Source: Theristus sp. LFF4_11
Taxonomy: Eukaryota; Nematoda; Chromadorea; Monhysterida; Xyalidae
DNA length: 64,000 nucleotides
Assembly: GCA_030248135.1 (NCBI GenBank)
Contig: JASANC010002244.1
Span: 62,001-126,000, forward strand
Reading direction: 5' to 3'
The position numbers were made by a program, and so were the translations under genes. Below, one piece after another: positions 13,441 through 24,935 of this stretch. The stretch's first letter is position 1; every line of letters begins with the position of its first letter. The notes under the pieces are model-generated. The model had not been told where the DNA came from and searched no databases. It saw only the letters and a program-made list of their open reading frames with translations.

Positions 13441-13765
13441 AAAGTTGTTCAAGCCTAAAATCAATCGGTAAAACGGCCCAGAGTCGGCTTGAAAGAAACA
13501 AAAACAAACCGCTGAACAATGAAAAACATGATTTTTTCTGAATCCCGTTCCCAGGGGTGCGGAGCGTGAGGAGTCGACCAATCAGCGAGTTGCATATATC
13601 AGCCAGATAGACTGTAGCAATGTCCGAGAACATCCAATGTTGGAGCGTGAGTTAACTGAAATTTTTGTTTTTTTTTAATTAATTTAAAAAAATAATTAAA
13701 AAATCCCAATTTTTTAGTTCAAAAAAATCTAACCCTAGGGGAGGGGAGGGGCAGGGGGTTAGGAG

Positions 13766-14470
13766 TAGGGTTGTTAAACAAAAATAAAATTTTTTTTAAA
13801 AAAAGTGATAAAAAAAAACAAAAATGCCAATTTAAAAAAAAAATCGAAAATTTTTTTTTCTAATATGCTCTGAAAACCTCAATTTTGGCACAATTTTTCG
13901 AAAGTTCAACAAAAATTTTCTTTGATTATACCTCGTAAAACCTTTAGCAGTCGATTTTGGGCCGTTTTACCGACTGATTTTAGGCTTCGACAACATCTGC
14001 GATGAAGTTTTTGAGCGTCCCAAAGCTTAGCCTACCATTTCCGATGCAGATAAGGTGACGATTCGCCTCGCAGAGCGTCCGATTGTGCTCGCTGCTCCGT
14101 TTGCAAGCGCTACGTTGTCTGGTTGCTGCTTCGTGTCGTGTCGTCGCGACACCATCAGAAGAATTGATCGAACTTCAAGGCGGTATGTTTGTCTTCACTT
14201 TAGCATTAGCTTAGCTGGGGACAATTAGTGACGTTTTGGAGGTCAAAACACAAGAAGAGGCATGGTGACGGTTTGGAAAAGGGGTAATTGAGGTCACCAA
14301 AACAAAATCTGCAAAGTTCCGCCATACGGGAGTCATTCGGGAGGCGCTTGCATATCATATGTGGTTCTTCGGACTCCCTGATTGATTTAGCACAACTTTG
14401 ATTTTTGAAATTAAAAAAAAAAATTTAAAAAAAAACAAAAATGACGATTTTTGTTTTTTTAACAACCCTA
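13766..14470. mobile_element. hAT-B non-autonomous element, complete
   Basis: A 705-bp element with inverted ends TAGGGTTGTTAAACAAAAAT at the left and the reverse complement (AACAACCCTA) at the right. It is flanked by a perfect 8-bp duplication, GTTAGGAG, at 13758-13765 and 14471-14478. Eight-base duplications and TA(G)GG-like ends are typical of hAT transposons. There is no coding capacity. A second copy with its own duplication lies at 31812-33016. Confidence 0.85.
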
Positions 14471-14478
14471 GTTAGGAG

Positions 14479-14753
14479 CAGGGCCTCTTTTTTAAACGCA
14501 CGCGCACGGGCATCGGCATGCTCATACTCGTGCTCATGCCCACTAGCGCGCATGCACACGCTCCGGTCCGAACAAAAAAAATTGTTCAAAACGCAATTTG
14601 TTCTGATATCTTCTTTCTTGAAAAGGCTTGGCTTAGGTTAGGATTATATTAGGCTTAGGATTAGACTTTAGGATTGAGATTAGATTAGAATTAGGTCTGT
14701 TTGAGCCATGACCGGCAACGAGCGTGTCGGATTTTAGAAAAAGGGCAGCCGGA
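14479..14753. repeat. GC-rich dispersed repeat with degenerate TTAGG(C)-like tract
   Basis: Bases 14497-14700 hold alternating ACGCGCACGGGCATCGGCATGC-type sequence followed by a run of imperfect TTAGG/TTAGGC words (TTGGCTTAGGTTAGG and so on). An inverted relative lies at 29395-29720. The tract resembles decayed telomere-type repeats but is far too irregular and internal to be a telomere. No gene was seen. Confidence 0.45.
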
Positions 14754-14920
14754 GTTGAGGTTGTTAAACAAAAATCAAAAAAATTCAAAAATTGAAAAAA
14801 AACACAACGCCAATTTAAAAAACATTCAAAATTGTTTTCTAATATGCTCTGAAAACTTCATTTTTAGCACAATTTTTTTGAAAGTTCAACAAAAAAATTT
14901 TAAAAATTGGTCAAAATATG
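14754..14920 (+). mobile_element. hAT-B fragment (left end only)
   Basis: Begins AGGTTGTTAAACAAAAAT and follows the first part of hAT-B, including the conserved AATATGCTCTGAAAAC block and AAAGTTCAACAAAAA, then diverges. No right terminus and no duplication were found. Confidence 0.6.
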
Positions 14921-15077
14921 GCATGACACCGGCGATAAAGTTCGAACATAACAAGATTTGTACTTAATGTTGTGGAGAATTTATTTATTTTTTAATTTTG
15001 CAAAGAAAATCCAAAAGCCGTGCCTGAAAGCAACAGTTGTCTTTTCAATGGTGTTCTCATGCATTTATTTTTGGGTA

Positions 15078-15518
15078 CCGTATTACCCCCAATAAACCCC
15101 CATGGGGGATTAATACGTCAGCGACTTTTAGGGGTGGGGGTTTATTGGTGGAGGGGGGTTTATTTACAAAAAATTCTAGGGGTGGGGATTTATTAAAAAA
15201 TGGCAAAAATACCTTGCATGGCAGGCAAGAAAGTCGCAGAAACTTAAACTTTTCACAGATATTTCCTTTTGTAACAGCCTTTTGTAATGAAATTACCATT
15301 AACTCATCCCTTTGGGGCCTTTGGTAGCACAATTTCACCAATGTCACTGCATTCAGCCACTGAATTCGCTGGGTACGTGTTTCAAACAGGTTTCCAATTA
15401 ACCCCCTTGGGGGATTATTTGTGGGGGGATTATTCGGAAACTTGTCGGGGGGTGGTGGGGGTTTATTGGTGGGGGGGGGGGGAGATTAATGGTGGGGGGT
15501 TTAATGGGGGTAATACGG
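15078..15518. mobile_element. TA-flanked palindromic MITE (Tc1/mariner-like), copy 1
   Basis: Inverted ends CCGTATTACCCCC and GGGGGTAATACGG lie between TA dinucleotides (15076-15077 and 15519-15520). The 441-bp interior has a palindromic CCCCCATGGGGG motif and long G/C runs. A second copy in opposite orientation, also between TA, is at 58336-58789. TA duplication suggests a Tc1/mariner-mobilised MITE. The open frames inside are strings of Pro/Gly from C/G runs. Confidence 0.75.
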
Positions 15519-15673
15519 TATGTAAGTTTTCATTTAACAAAAGGCGTTGTCTAGCCGTCGTGTCATTTATTGAATTAGAGAGGAAGAAACAATCTTTGGC
15601 AAATAGATGACTTGATAACACAAGATAAAATCTTTTCTTTGATTTAAGCAGAATAATCGTGTTCTAATCATGT

Positions 15674-16000
15674 TCATTCGTCTTCACTATTTTGTTCGCA
15701 CGAGTCATCTTCTTTGGCAAATCGAACGTGTGGATTATTGCTGCGCTTTCGATAACGGCGCAGTCGACTTGGATCGGATACGTCACTTTCAATATGGTGG
15801 ATTGTCTGTTCAAAAAAATAAAATGTTAACATGCGAAAAAATACTTTTAGTATTTACCTACTAAACAGCATACGGACAGTATGCAAATGAATACCTAGTA
15901 GCAGAATAGTAGTACTCGAGTAGAGTAGTACATTTTTTAAACAAAACTATTTACCGAAGGCGTCCAGCGGACAACGGTCATCGATTCAACAACGGACACA
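15674..16000 (-). CDS. Two candidate C-terminal exons of an unidentified protein (perhaps the PDZ gene)
   Basis: Minus strand. The exon at 15955-16000 (after CACAG) reads VSVVESMTVVRWTPS and ends at a good donor, CCTTCG|GTAAAT. The intron 15806-15954 ends in a pyrimidine tract plus AACAG. The exon at 15674-15805 continues in phase 0 with TIHHIESDVSDPSRLRRYRK, RSNNPHVRF, AKEDDSCEQNSEDE and a stop. Borders, phase and an acidic tail all look like real coding sequence, but I do not recognise the family. The exons lie on the same strand as the PDZ exon at 22002-22209, with FB2 between them, so they may be its 3' end. The phase does not match directly, so at least one more exon would be needed. Confidence 0.45.
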
Positions 16001-18230
16001 CTGTGCTCTTAAGATGCTGTCCGCGACTCAGACAGCCCAAGTCCGGCCAGCCAATTTTTCGACTTTCAGTTTTCGACATTCTGATAGGGGGAATAGTTGG
16101 ATATACGCAAGAAACTCTCCCAAAAAAATTTTCAGCCCCTAAGACCCACTGTGGCGAGCTGTGGGGCCTTGAAACCGAAGCCAGGTCAAGCAAAACACGA
16201 TTTTTGCTGTTTTTGCACAAAAATGGCCGTAACTCTGCACTCCTTTGGCCTTATATCTTCATCCGGGTATCAAACGAAAGCGCAGAATTTGCGCTAACAG
16301 CTCAAAACCCAGAAAAAAAATTTGGTTAAAAATTACCCTTTTTAGGGGCAAAAAAGTGCAAAATTTGGGTACTCCAAAAACGGTCAAAAATGCAGTTTTT
16401 TGCCAAAAAATGACCATAAATTTCAAAATGCAGGTGTGTGAACTACAGGTCGTTATAGTCCCCGTCCATGCGCATTTCACCCATGCATTCGATTTTTTCA
16501 AACCACGGGCGCTCATTCATTTTGACGGGTCCAAAGTTTGGTACCCAAAATACTCGATTTTTATGAAATTGCTCTTTTTAATCTGAAAGTTTGTACTTAG
16601 GGGTTATTTTTGACGCAGAATACGATGCTGACATTTAAAAATTTGAAAAATGCCTATTTGCCCCTAAAAACAAGGTTCCAACCCTTAAAAACCCCTTTTT
16701 ATGGGCAGAATTGATCCTTGGTGACTCGGACTATAAAAATAAGGTAAAAAGTCTGTAAATTGAGCCAAAAAGTGTAGAAAAGTCTGCTAAAGAATGATGA
16801 GCAATATTCAAAAAACAAATTAGAAATTTTTATTGAGCAGCAAATTCCCAAACTGGACAAAAATACCCAAAATACCAAATTTATGGTAAGTTTCCCTCAG
16901 GATGCGACCCAGTTGAAGGAACGTTTCTCCGTTGTTGTTGAAAATAGACACGGACATGCAATAAAGTCTGATAAACATCATTTCGCTTTTGTTAAAAAAC
17001 TAATTTAGCAAGATACTACCCTCAAAATGCCTGAAATATAGATTTTTCGTTCAAATTTGTATTTGCTTTGGGTTCCGAAAGGAAAAGGAAACTAGAGTTT
17101 GTGTGTGACATTTTGTTATTGGGGTTATTTTTGACGCAGAACACGATGCTGACATTTAAAAATTTGAAAAATGCCTATTTGCACCTAAAAACGAGGTTCC
17201 AACCCTTAAAAACCCCTTTTATTTGGGCAGAATTGATCTTTGGTGACTCGGACTATAAAAATAAAGTAAAAAGTCTGTAAATTAAGCCAAAAAGTGTAGA
17301 AAAGTCTGCTAAAGAATGATGAGCGATATTCAAAAAACAAATTAGAAATTTTTATTGAGCAGCAAATTCCCAAATTGGACAAAAATACCCAAAATACCAA
17401 ATTTAGGGTAAGTTTCCTTCAGGATGCGACCCAGTTGAAGGAAAGTTTCTCCGTTGTTGTTGAAAATGGACACGGACATGCAATAAAGTCTGATAAACAT
17501 CATTTCGCTTTTGTTAAAAAAACTAATTTAGCAAGATACTACCCTCAAAATGCCTGAAATATAGATTTTTCGTTCAAATTTGTATTTGCTTTGGGTTCCG
17601 AAAGGAAAAGGAAACTAGAGTTTGTGTGTGACATTTTGTTATTGGGGTTATTTTTGACTCTGAACACGATGCTGACATTTAAAAATTTTAAAATTCCTGT
17701 TTGCCCCTAAAAACGAGGTTCCAACCCTTAACAACCCCTTTTATTTGGGCAGAATTGATCCTTGGTGACTCGGACTATAAAAATAAGGTAAAAAGTCTGT
17801 AAATTGAGCCAAAAAGTGTAGAAAAGTCTGCTAAAGAATGATGAGCGATATTCAAAAAACAAATTAGAAATTTTTATTGAGCAGCAAATTTCCTAACTGG
17901 ACAAAAATACCCAAAATACCAAATTTAGGGTAAGTTTCCTTCAGGATGCGACCCAATTGAAGGAAAGTTTCTTTTGTAGTGTAGATTTGTATTTGTGTGT
18001 GAGTGTATAAAATTCGTATAGTACGTGAATGTGAACACACAAAGACACTGATTAAAAATGTGGAAAAAATAAAATTAAAAATGATTTAAAACATAATTTA
18101 GTTGAAAAAACCTATAATCTTAAAATCCTAATTAAACCTGGCAGGTTTCGGCGCTTTAATTCAAGACCTGACTTGATGCAATATGCAACTCAACTTGCAA
18201 CTATGCAATATGCAATGCAACTCAACGCAA

Positions 18231-18758
18231 AGTTCGCTGTTTGCGGTTTCGCCAGGTAGACGCATACCGCGGTGCCCCCTGGCTCGTCAGTGCGACGGAC
18301 ACCAGGCAGAACTGCCGAAGGTGTTTTTCCACAGACAGATCTTATAGTCTGGGCAAAACATTAGCGAACCTAGATAGTAAAATCTCACAAAAACAACCAT
18401 CCCGGGCAATAAAGCCACAAGGGACCTGGTGTTTTGCGAGTGTATACAATACGTGAAGTTCGCTGTTTGCGGTTTCGCCAGGTAGACGCATACCGCGGTA
18501 CCCCCTGGCTCGTCAGTGCGACGGACACCAGGCAGAACTGCCGAAGGTGTTTTACCACAGACAGATCTCATAGTTTGGGCAAAACATCAGCGACCCTAGA
18601 TAGTAAAATCTCACAAAAACAACCATCCCGCCGCGGGCAATAAAGCCACAAGGGACCCGGTGTTTTGCGAGTGTATACAATACGTGAAGTTCGCCGTTTG
18701 CGATTTCGCCAGGTAGACGCATACCGCGGTGCCCCCTGGCTCGTCAGTGCGACGGACA
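18231..18758 (+). repeat. Tandem repeat, about 228-bp unit, 2.3 copies, in the FB2 core
   Basis: Units start at 18231, 18457 and 18688 with AGTTCGC(T/C)GTTTGCG and share GCCAGGTAGACGCATACCGC. The third is cut after GACGGACACC. Copies differ by few substitutions and one GCCGC insertion, so the array is young. Short open frames repeat with the unit on both strands; I treat them as by-products. Confidence 0.8.
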
Positions 18759-19986
18759 CCTATGTTCATACTTTATCACGTATATACATGTAATCGTGTT
18801 CGGCAGACCAAATTACATACATGAATGCGGGCTTAGTTTCTTTCAATATGAAACGAATTTTTTTATTTCGGGATCCAAAGCAAATACAATTTTCAACTCA
18901 AAGTATATATTTCAGTCTTTTTGTGGGTGATAATTTGCTCAATTATTTTTTTTAGAAAACCGAATCGGTTCTGAGATTCTCACACAGATCCCTTTGGGCT
19001 TTGCACCATATTTGACAACAAATGACTACAGAGACACGAATAACACCAAAATAAACGAAGGTAGAAAACGCAATAATGGGACCTAAAAAGTTCAAATGGG
19101 ATGATAAATTAATAACACAAATCGTGGGGATAAGCATAATCTTGCCGACCGAATTAGGTGCCAAGTGTTGCCAAGTTTCGGTAACACTGGCACAAGTTTT
19201 CTTGCATCTCATACCAAAGACAACCAGCTTTTCTAGACAACATAGACACTTCTAAAATTTTTGAATGTCAGCATCGTGTTCAGGGTCAAAAATAACCCCA
19301 ATAACAAAATGTCACACACAAACTCTAGTTTCCTTTTCCTTTCGGAAACCAAAGTAAATACAAATTTGAACGAAAAATCTATATTTCAGGCATTTTGAGG
19401 GTAGTATCTTGCTAAATTAGTTTTTTAACAAAAGCGAAATGATGTTTATCAGACTTTATTGCATGTCCGTGTCCATTTTCAACAACAACGAAGAAACTTT
19501 CCTTCAACGGGGTCGCATCCTGAGGGAAACTTACCCTAAATTTGGTATTTTGGGTATTTTTGTCCAGTTTGGGAATTTGCTACTCAATAAAAATTTCTAA
19601 TTTGTTTTTTGAATATCGCTCATCATTCTTTAGCAGACTTTTCTACAGTTTTTGGTTCAATTTACAGACTTTTTACTTTATTTTTATAGTCCGAGTCACC
19701 AAGGATCAATTCTGCCCAAATAAAAGGGGTTGTTAAGGGTTGGAACCTTGTTTTTAAGTGCAAATAGGCATTTTTCAAATTTTTAAATGTCAGCATCGTG
19801 TTCTGCGTCAAAAATAACCCCAATAACAAAATGTCACACACAAACTCTAGTTTCCTTTTCCTTTCGGAACCCAAAGCAAATACAAATTTGAACGAAAAAT
19901 CTATATTTCAGGCATTTTGAGGGTAGTATCTTGCTAAATTAGTTTTTTAACAAAAGCGAAATGATGTTTATCAGACTTTATTGCAT

Positions 19987-20929
19987 AAGTATTTGCTTGA
20001 AACAAACATTTGAAACGTTTGAAAAGCACTAAAAAATCGAGCGGGTTCTCGAGATTAAATTATAACAAAAACTGTTGTTTCCGCTTGTTTACTTTTGTTT
20101 CTTTTGTTGGCGTCATGCGAAAGGGCTCAAGTTGAAAAACCATAATTTCATAACGTCTTTTTGATGAAATCCTGACTGGGCAAACTGCCTAAAAATGGTG
20201 GTTGAAAACAACATGTTCTGATCTGAAAACGAAAACAAAGGGTGGTCATTGGCTTGGCCGTTTTGCATGACGATTGACGACGTCACTCATTTAGTCGTCA
20301 ACATCTGAATCAGCCTCTATGTCAATGTTCCAATCTCCAACATAACCGCCGCTATCATCCTCTTCAGAAGCCGAATCGGAGTCGGTATCGGACTCGCTGA
20401 ACTCCATTCACTATGCAATTTGTTTCTTTATTATCTTGATTTCACACCTTACGCAGCGCAGGGTTGGTTCAGCTGGTCTGACTCTGGTGCTGTGCTGGTC
20501 CACCTTGTGATGTGGTAGATTTAGGTTTCGGTTGGGTCTTCCTGTACTCTTGCTATGGTGTAGGTAGATGGTGTAAGTTTGTGTTTTGTTTTTGTCCCAC
20601 TGCCGCTTCCATTGCTTGTCTGACTGAACGAGAACGGCGACATACAACACAACAAAATAGCACAGAGAGAAACAAAAAGTGAAGCACAGTGCATTTTAAA
20701 ACTTTTTAAATTTCAAACCGTAAAAATACAATTTACCGCCCGTGTAAATTCAAAATCCACGGTAACCGTACCGAAACCGTACCGTGCGATTTTAAAATTT
20801 TTCAAACCGTACCGAAAACCGTACCGTTGAGCTTTTCAATTTACCGTACCGTACCGAAACCGTGAAAAAAATTGCGTCTCAAACCGTAAACCGTACCGTG
20901 ACCAAAAAAGGCCTACCGTGGCAACTCTA
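19987..20929 (-). mobile_element. hAT-like insertion inside the FB2 right arm, one terminus lost
   Basis: Compared with the left arm, the FB2 right arm is interrupted between TTGCAT and GTCCGTG. On the minus strand the insert begins with a hAT-like terminus, TAGAGTTGCCACGG, followed by subterminal CGGTACGGT repeats (20755-20915). The far end near 19987 has neither a matching terminus nor a target duplication, so that side has been deleted. A 38-codon acidic ORF at 20291-20407 (minus; MEFSESDTDSDSASEEDD ...) may be a remnant of the element's protein. Confidence 0.55.
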
Positions 20930-22001
20930 GTCCGTGTCTATTTTTAACAACAACGGAGAAACGTTCCTTCAACTGGGTCGCATCCTGAGGGAAACTTACC
21001 ATAAATTTGGTATTTTGGGTATTTTTGTCCAGTTTGGGAATTTGCTGCTCAATAAAAATTTCTAATTTGTTTTTTGAATATTGCTCATTATTCTTTAGCA
21101 AACTTTTCTACACTTTTTGGCTCAATTTACAGACTTTTTACCTTATTTTTATAGTCCAAGTCACCAAGGATCAATTCTGCCCATAAAAAAGGGTTTTTAA
21201 GGGTTGGAACTTTGTTTTTAGGGGCAAATAGGCATTTTTCAAATTTTTAAATGTCAGCATCGTATTCTGCGTCAAAAATAACCCCTAAGTACAAACTTTC
21301 AGATTAAAAAGAGCAATTTCATAAAAATCGAGTATTTTCGGTACCAAACTTTGGACCCGTCAAAATGAATGAGCGCCCGTGGTTTGAAAAAATCGAATGC
21401 ATGGGTGAAATGCGCATGGACGGGGACTATAACGACCTGTAGTTCACACACCTGCATTTTGAAATTTATGGTCATTTTTTGGCAAAAAACTGCATTTTTG
21501 ACCGTTTTTGGAGTACCCAAATTTTGCACTTTTTTTGTCCCCAAAAAAAGTAATTTTTAACCAAATTTTTTTCTGGGTTTTGAGCTGTTAGCGCAAATTC
21601 TGCGCTTTCGTTTGATACCCGGATGAAGATATAAGGCCAAAGGAGTGCAGAGTTACGGCCATTTTTGTGCAAAAACAGCAAAAATCCTGTTTTGCTTGAC
21701 CTGGCTTCGGTTTCAAGGCCCCACAGCTCGCCACAGTGGGTCTTAGGAGCTGAAAATTTTTTTGGGAGAGTTTCTTGCGTATATCCAACTATTCCCCCTA
21801 TCAGAATGTCGAAAACTGAAAGTCGAAAAATTGGCTGGGTCGTCTGAGTCGCGGACAGCCTCTTAAGATTTAGCTCAGAAGGATATTGTTCTGCTTTCCG
21901 AAGAGCATTTCGGCTGAATAATGTAGACCAACCGGCTCTCTGAACCAACAAAATCAACAATAATCTAAATTTAAAGTAAAAAACAAAAAAACGCGGCCAA
22001 C

Positions 22002-22209
22002 CGGCGCTTTCCGCGACACTGCCGGGCACCACTTTGTTGACGACGATGTTCTGTCGATACGGTTCGTTAATGTTCAACCCTAGGCGTTGGCCCCCTCTTG
22101 TCCAATGGAGCACGATCGTTAACTGCAGCTCAGACATCACAACGTTCTCTTTCTCTTTGTCGCTAATCGTTCGACGGTCGCGTCTTGACGAGGTTGATCT
22201 GGTCGACAT
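22002..22209 (-). CDS. First exon of a PDZ-domain protein
   Basis: Minus-strand ATG at 22209 (an alternative in-frame ATG is at 22227). The exon encodes a Ser/Arg-rich lead (MSTRSTSSRRDRRT) and then the first half of a PDZ domain: ELQLTIVLHW, the carboxylate-loop-like GGQRLGLNI, and IVVNKVVPGSVAESA. It ends at a plausible donor, GCCG|GTTGGC. PDZ domains bind C-terminal tails of partner proteins, usually at membranes. The rest of the domain is not next to it. FB2 begins 140 bp downstream in the transcription direction, and candidate terminal exons lie beyond it at 15674-16000. Reading straight on gives a chimeric frame into FB2, which I consider an artefact. Confidence 0.65.
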
Positions 22210-22286
22210 AGCGGTGATAATCTTCAATCGGTTATGGCCTTTTCAATTGTGTCCTTTTCAATCGGTTATGTCGTGTGTCTAGTCTA

Positions 22287-22421
22287 CAGTCTATTTCGAT
22301 ATCATATCGAAACTAGCTGATTGGTTGGTGATCGCGGGATGCATGGTTTCTGTGCAGGACGGACTCCCATCACATGATCATCAACCAAGCAGCTAGTTGC
22401 AAGTAATTTAGAAATGAACTG
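22287..22421. repeat. MITE-2 copy a, palindrome with CCAAT and E-box-like motifs
   Basis: Outer ends CAGTCTATTTCG and GAAATGAACTG are inverted. The inner arms are CTAGCTGATTGGTTGGTGAT and the matching ATCATCAACCAAGCAGCTAG. The same plan (AGCTGATTGG, GTGATCACGTGA, a CAGACTCC centre) recurs near 25269, 39635, 43679 and 50866. It lies just upstream of the minus-strand PDZ exon. Confidence 0.6.
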
Positions 22422-22652
22422 TATGTGTGAATGTCGATAATGATGATGATTGTCGGTTTGGATTGGATGGCACGCGGCGGAAACCAGTGAAACAAAGAAA
22501 ATAATGGAATCAGTGAAGGTTGTATCGAGTTTTCTGCCCAGTGGAATTTTGTTATGTAAAAATTAGAGTGAGCACACAGAGTAAAACCGCTTGCTTTTAT
22601 TACGCGCCGCGTTAGCGGAGTTCTGCTTGCTTGAGTCTCTGGTTCTGCAAAG

Positions 22653-22793
22653 ATGGTAAACAAAACGGTACCTTTGGCAAAGACGACGTTGACGTATGAT
22701 GTTGGCAAAGACGCGTGGAAGTTAAGAGAGAGGCACAACTTTCCACCACAGATGATTGAACGCTGCAACCAACCAACCACATTTGGAGGCTGA
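22653..22793 (+). CDS. Short ORF, 46 aa, unidentified
   Basis: ATG to TGA encoding MVNKTVPLAKTTLTYDVGKD, then a charged, aromatic tail (WKLRERHNFPPQMIERCNQ). The composition is protein-like, but no family is recognised, no splice partner was identified, and a longer, unconvincing frame overlaps on the other strand. It may be chance. Confidence 0.15.
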   Translation: MVNKTVPLAKTTLTYDVGKDAWKLRERHNFPPQMIERCNQPTTFGG

Positions 22794-23002
22794 AGATTAA
22801 AATTTCCAGTTAAGGAAATGTAAAACGCTGTGCCGACGAAATGCTTTTTAGAAATACGCTGTCACTTTCGTTTCACACAAACTGAATTCCGAAATAGAAC
22901 ACCACATTCATATTTTTTTAAATTTTCGTGAAAAAAATTCAAAGTTGTGCTGGGTCAGGGTGTGCGTGCGGGATGCGGGAGATTCGGGGGAAGAGGGGGG
23001 GT

Positions 23003-24011
23003 CAGTAGCGAATGTGCGGGGGGGTGGGGGGTCCACCCCCCCCCCCACAGCCGAAAATCCTGCCCGTGCACGGGCAGATACCCGTGTACCCCCCTCCCCC
23101 CCTTTACCTCGACACGGGTACTAGACTCCCCCCCCCACCTAGAGATGTAAGGGTCAAAAAAAAATTTTTTTTAATTTTTTTTTAAAAAGTAAAAAAAATG
23201 AGCATTTTTTTTATTTTTTTTATTAAAAATTTTTGAAATTTTTTCTTTAATGTGCCCTGAAAATGCCGTTTTTGGCATAATTTTTCGAAAGTTCAACAAA
23301 AATTTTCTTTGACTTTACCTTGTCACTTAGTCTTCAACGCTGCAGGTGGTATTCTGGATTGATTTATCGACTGTTTTCAGCCTTGGTGAGTGATGATCGA
23401 CTCGCGCATTGAAGTACTTGAGCGTCGCAAAGGCTAGTTCAACAAATTCCGATGTCGCTAAGGTGAGATAGAAGCAGAGAACTCACATTTACGCATCGTT
23501 TTTCAGGATCTCGAAAGGTCGAAATTGCACTGTCTGCCACTGCAAGCGTAACTTCGTTGGTTGCTCGTTGCTGTTTCGCCTCGTGTCGTCAGCATGATCA
23601 CACCGGTTTGTTGTTGAACTTGTTTCCGTGTTATTTGAGGTGAATTGAGAGGCAAAACACGAGACGTGATGTCGTCGGTGGGAAAATGGGGTCGCCGAAA
23701 CCAAGTCTGAAATTTTCACCCTCCTCCCATATGAGTGGGGGTCATATGGTAAGTCGGTGGCTCCTCAGATGGTGATATTCGGACTCCCTGAAAAATTCTG
23801 AAGAACTTTTATTTTTAAAAAAAATTTAAAAAAATTTTTTTTTAAGAAAAAAAAATAGAAATTTTTTTTCTTCTTGACATCTCTACCCCCACCCCCCTCC
23901 GCGAGAAAACACGGGATCGCACACCCCCCCCCCCTCACGGTGGTCAATCTCATCTCAATTTTTTCCAAAAATACCGTAATTTTTGCATTTTTCTTGACGT
24001 TTGTGACTGTC
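23003..24011. mobile_element. hAT-E copy, right end missing, with a nested element
   Basis: Starts CAGTAGCGAATGTGCGGGGG, the terminus of the complete copy at 29729-31299, and shares the GCCGAAAATCCTGCCCGTGC and CTCGACACGGGTACTAGAC blocks. It is interrupted by the element at 23140-23885, resumes with CCTCCGCGAGAAAACACGGG, and stops after TTTTCTTGACGTTTGTG near 24011 without the right terminus. Confidence 0.65.
23140..23885. mobile_element. hAT-B2 non-autonomous element nested in hAT-E
   Basis: Ends TAGAGATGTAAGGGTC and (right) TTGACATCTCTA form short inverted repeats. The flanking CCCCCACC at 23132-23139 and 23886-23893 is a perfect 8-bp duplication. The interior is a diverged relative of hAT-B: AAAGTTCAACAAAAATTTTC, a GAGCGTC block and a GTCGTGTCG-like block occur in the same order. 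It is 746 bp and has no ORF of interest. Confidence 0.8.
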
Positions 24012-24935
24012 GGTTTGCCTACTTTATTCAAAAAGCGTAAAATAAAACGCGCTTTACAAACACTTTGGGAAAAAGTTGTAGTTTGCTCCACAATTGCAAT
24101 ATTGTCATCAAATATTTCAGCTCAAAGAACCAAACAAAACAGATTTGGTTTTGACAAAAAAACACAAACAAAACAATAGACGCACAGTACAGAACTGAAC
24201 AAAACTAACGTCATTCATTGAGTCAGTTCTGTTCAATAGCACTGGAAGGAGTGGAAGGGGAATTGAGAATGGGCTGGCTGGCTTGCAGCGCCTGGACTGG
24301 AAGGACCAACGGCGACGACACGACGGACTGGCTGACGGATGACGATGCCATAGCGATTGGCGATGGAGATGGTTGAAGGATCAACCCTCGATTAAATTGA
24401 CAAAATCAAATCAAACATTAATCACTTTTTGTGGGTTGGTATTTTTATTTAAAAACCGCTCCAGAAATTTTTTGTATAATCGACGCTCTACAATTGCAGC
24501 TGCTCTATCTTTTGTAGTTGATTTACAATTGTCAGTTTCCAATACATTTTCAATTTCCTTTCAATCCCATCCCAATTCTTAATCCCAACCTTCTTCCACA
24601 CATTGTTTCAAACATCCAAAAAGTAGCGAATGATTGAAAATGACGAAAATCGCAGAACCTGAGACTTGACGACTTTCTTGAAAACTCTGAAAAAAGCGCG
24701 TTAGTGATGGTTGGTTTCATCTCGTCATCATTATCAATCAGCAGCGGCGTCAAACGCAGCGGCGTCGTCAAAACAAAAATTAAATTCCGTTTTCCGTTTC
24801 CGTTTTTTTATTTCGCTTTTCCGATTCACAATTTTCTTTGAAAGCAAATCAAAAGAAAGCAACTGTGACACACGAAAACAAAAGCGATCCGTGACCGTGA
24901 CGCCAAAGCACCAGCTGTTTCATTTTTTCTTCAAG
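24012..24935. other. Upstream of the NAC-beta exons; no firm feature
   Basis: No repeat with paired ends was recognised. A 42-codon minus-strand frame at about 24212-24351 (MASSSVSQSVVSSPLVLPVQ ...) is Ser/Pro-rich and has no recognised relatives. The missing N-terminal NAC-beta exon was looked for here (a GGKGT-RRKKK-type motif) and not found. Confidence 0.3.

Larger units (their letters stand above)
16013..21862. mobile_element. FB2: 5.85-kb TTAA-flanked fold-back element
   Basis: The left end GATGCTGTCCGCGACTCAGA and the right end GTCTGAGTCGCGGACAGCC-TC are inverted copies, each directly flanked by TTAA (16009-16012 and 21863-21866). The left arm (16013 to about 17950) contains a tandem unit of about 522 bp, with starts near 16601, 17122 and 17645. 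The right arm (about 19254-21862) carries inverted copies and is split by a foreign insertion at 19987-20929. The core, 17990-19250, holds a separate 226-231-bp tandem repeat. An apparent reading frame of 108 codons occurs in both arms (about 16003-16329 plus, and inside 21472-22000 minus), but it crosses the element edges and looks fortuitous. No transposase was seen. The TTAA flanks point to piggyBac-type mobilisation. Confidence 0.8.

Noticed and set aside
21472..22227. A continuous 251-codon frame joining the PDZ exon to repeat sequence
   Set aside because: The frame crosses a good donor at 22001 and the edge of FB2. Its second half is a translation of the fold-back arm, which also appears at 16003-16329.
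22441..22500. Possible NAC-beta N-terminal exon (GTRRKPVKQRK)
   Set aside because: Only a short basic match that hits a stop at once; the expected GGKGT lead and downstream KKL segment are absent.
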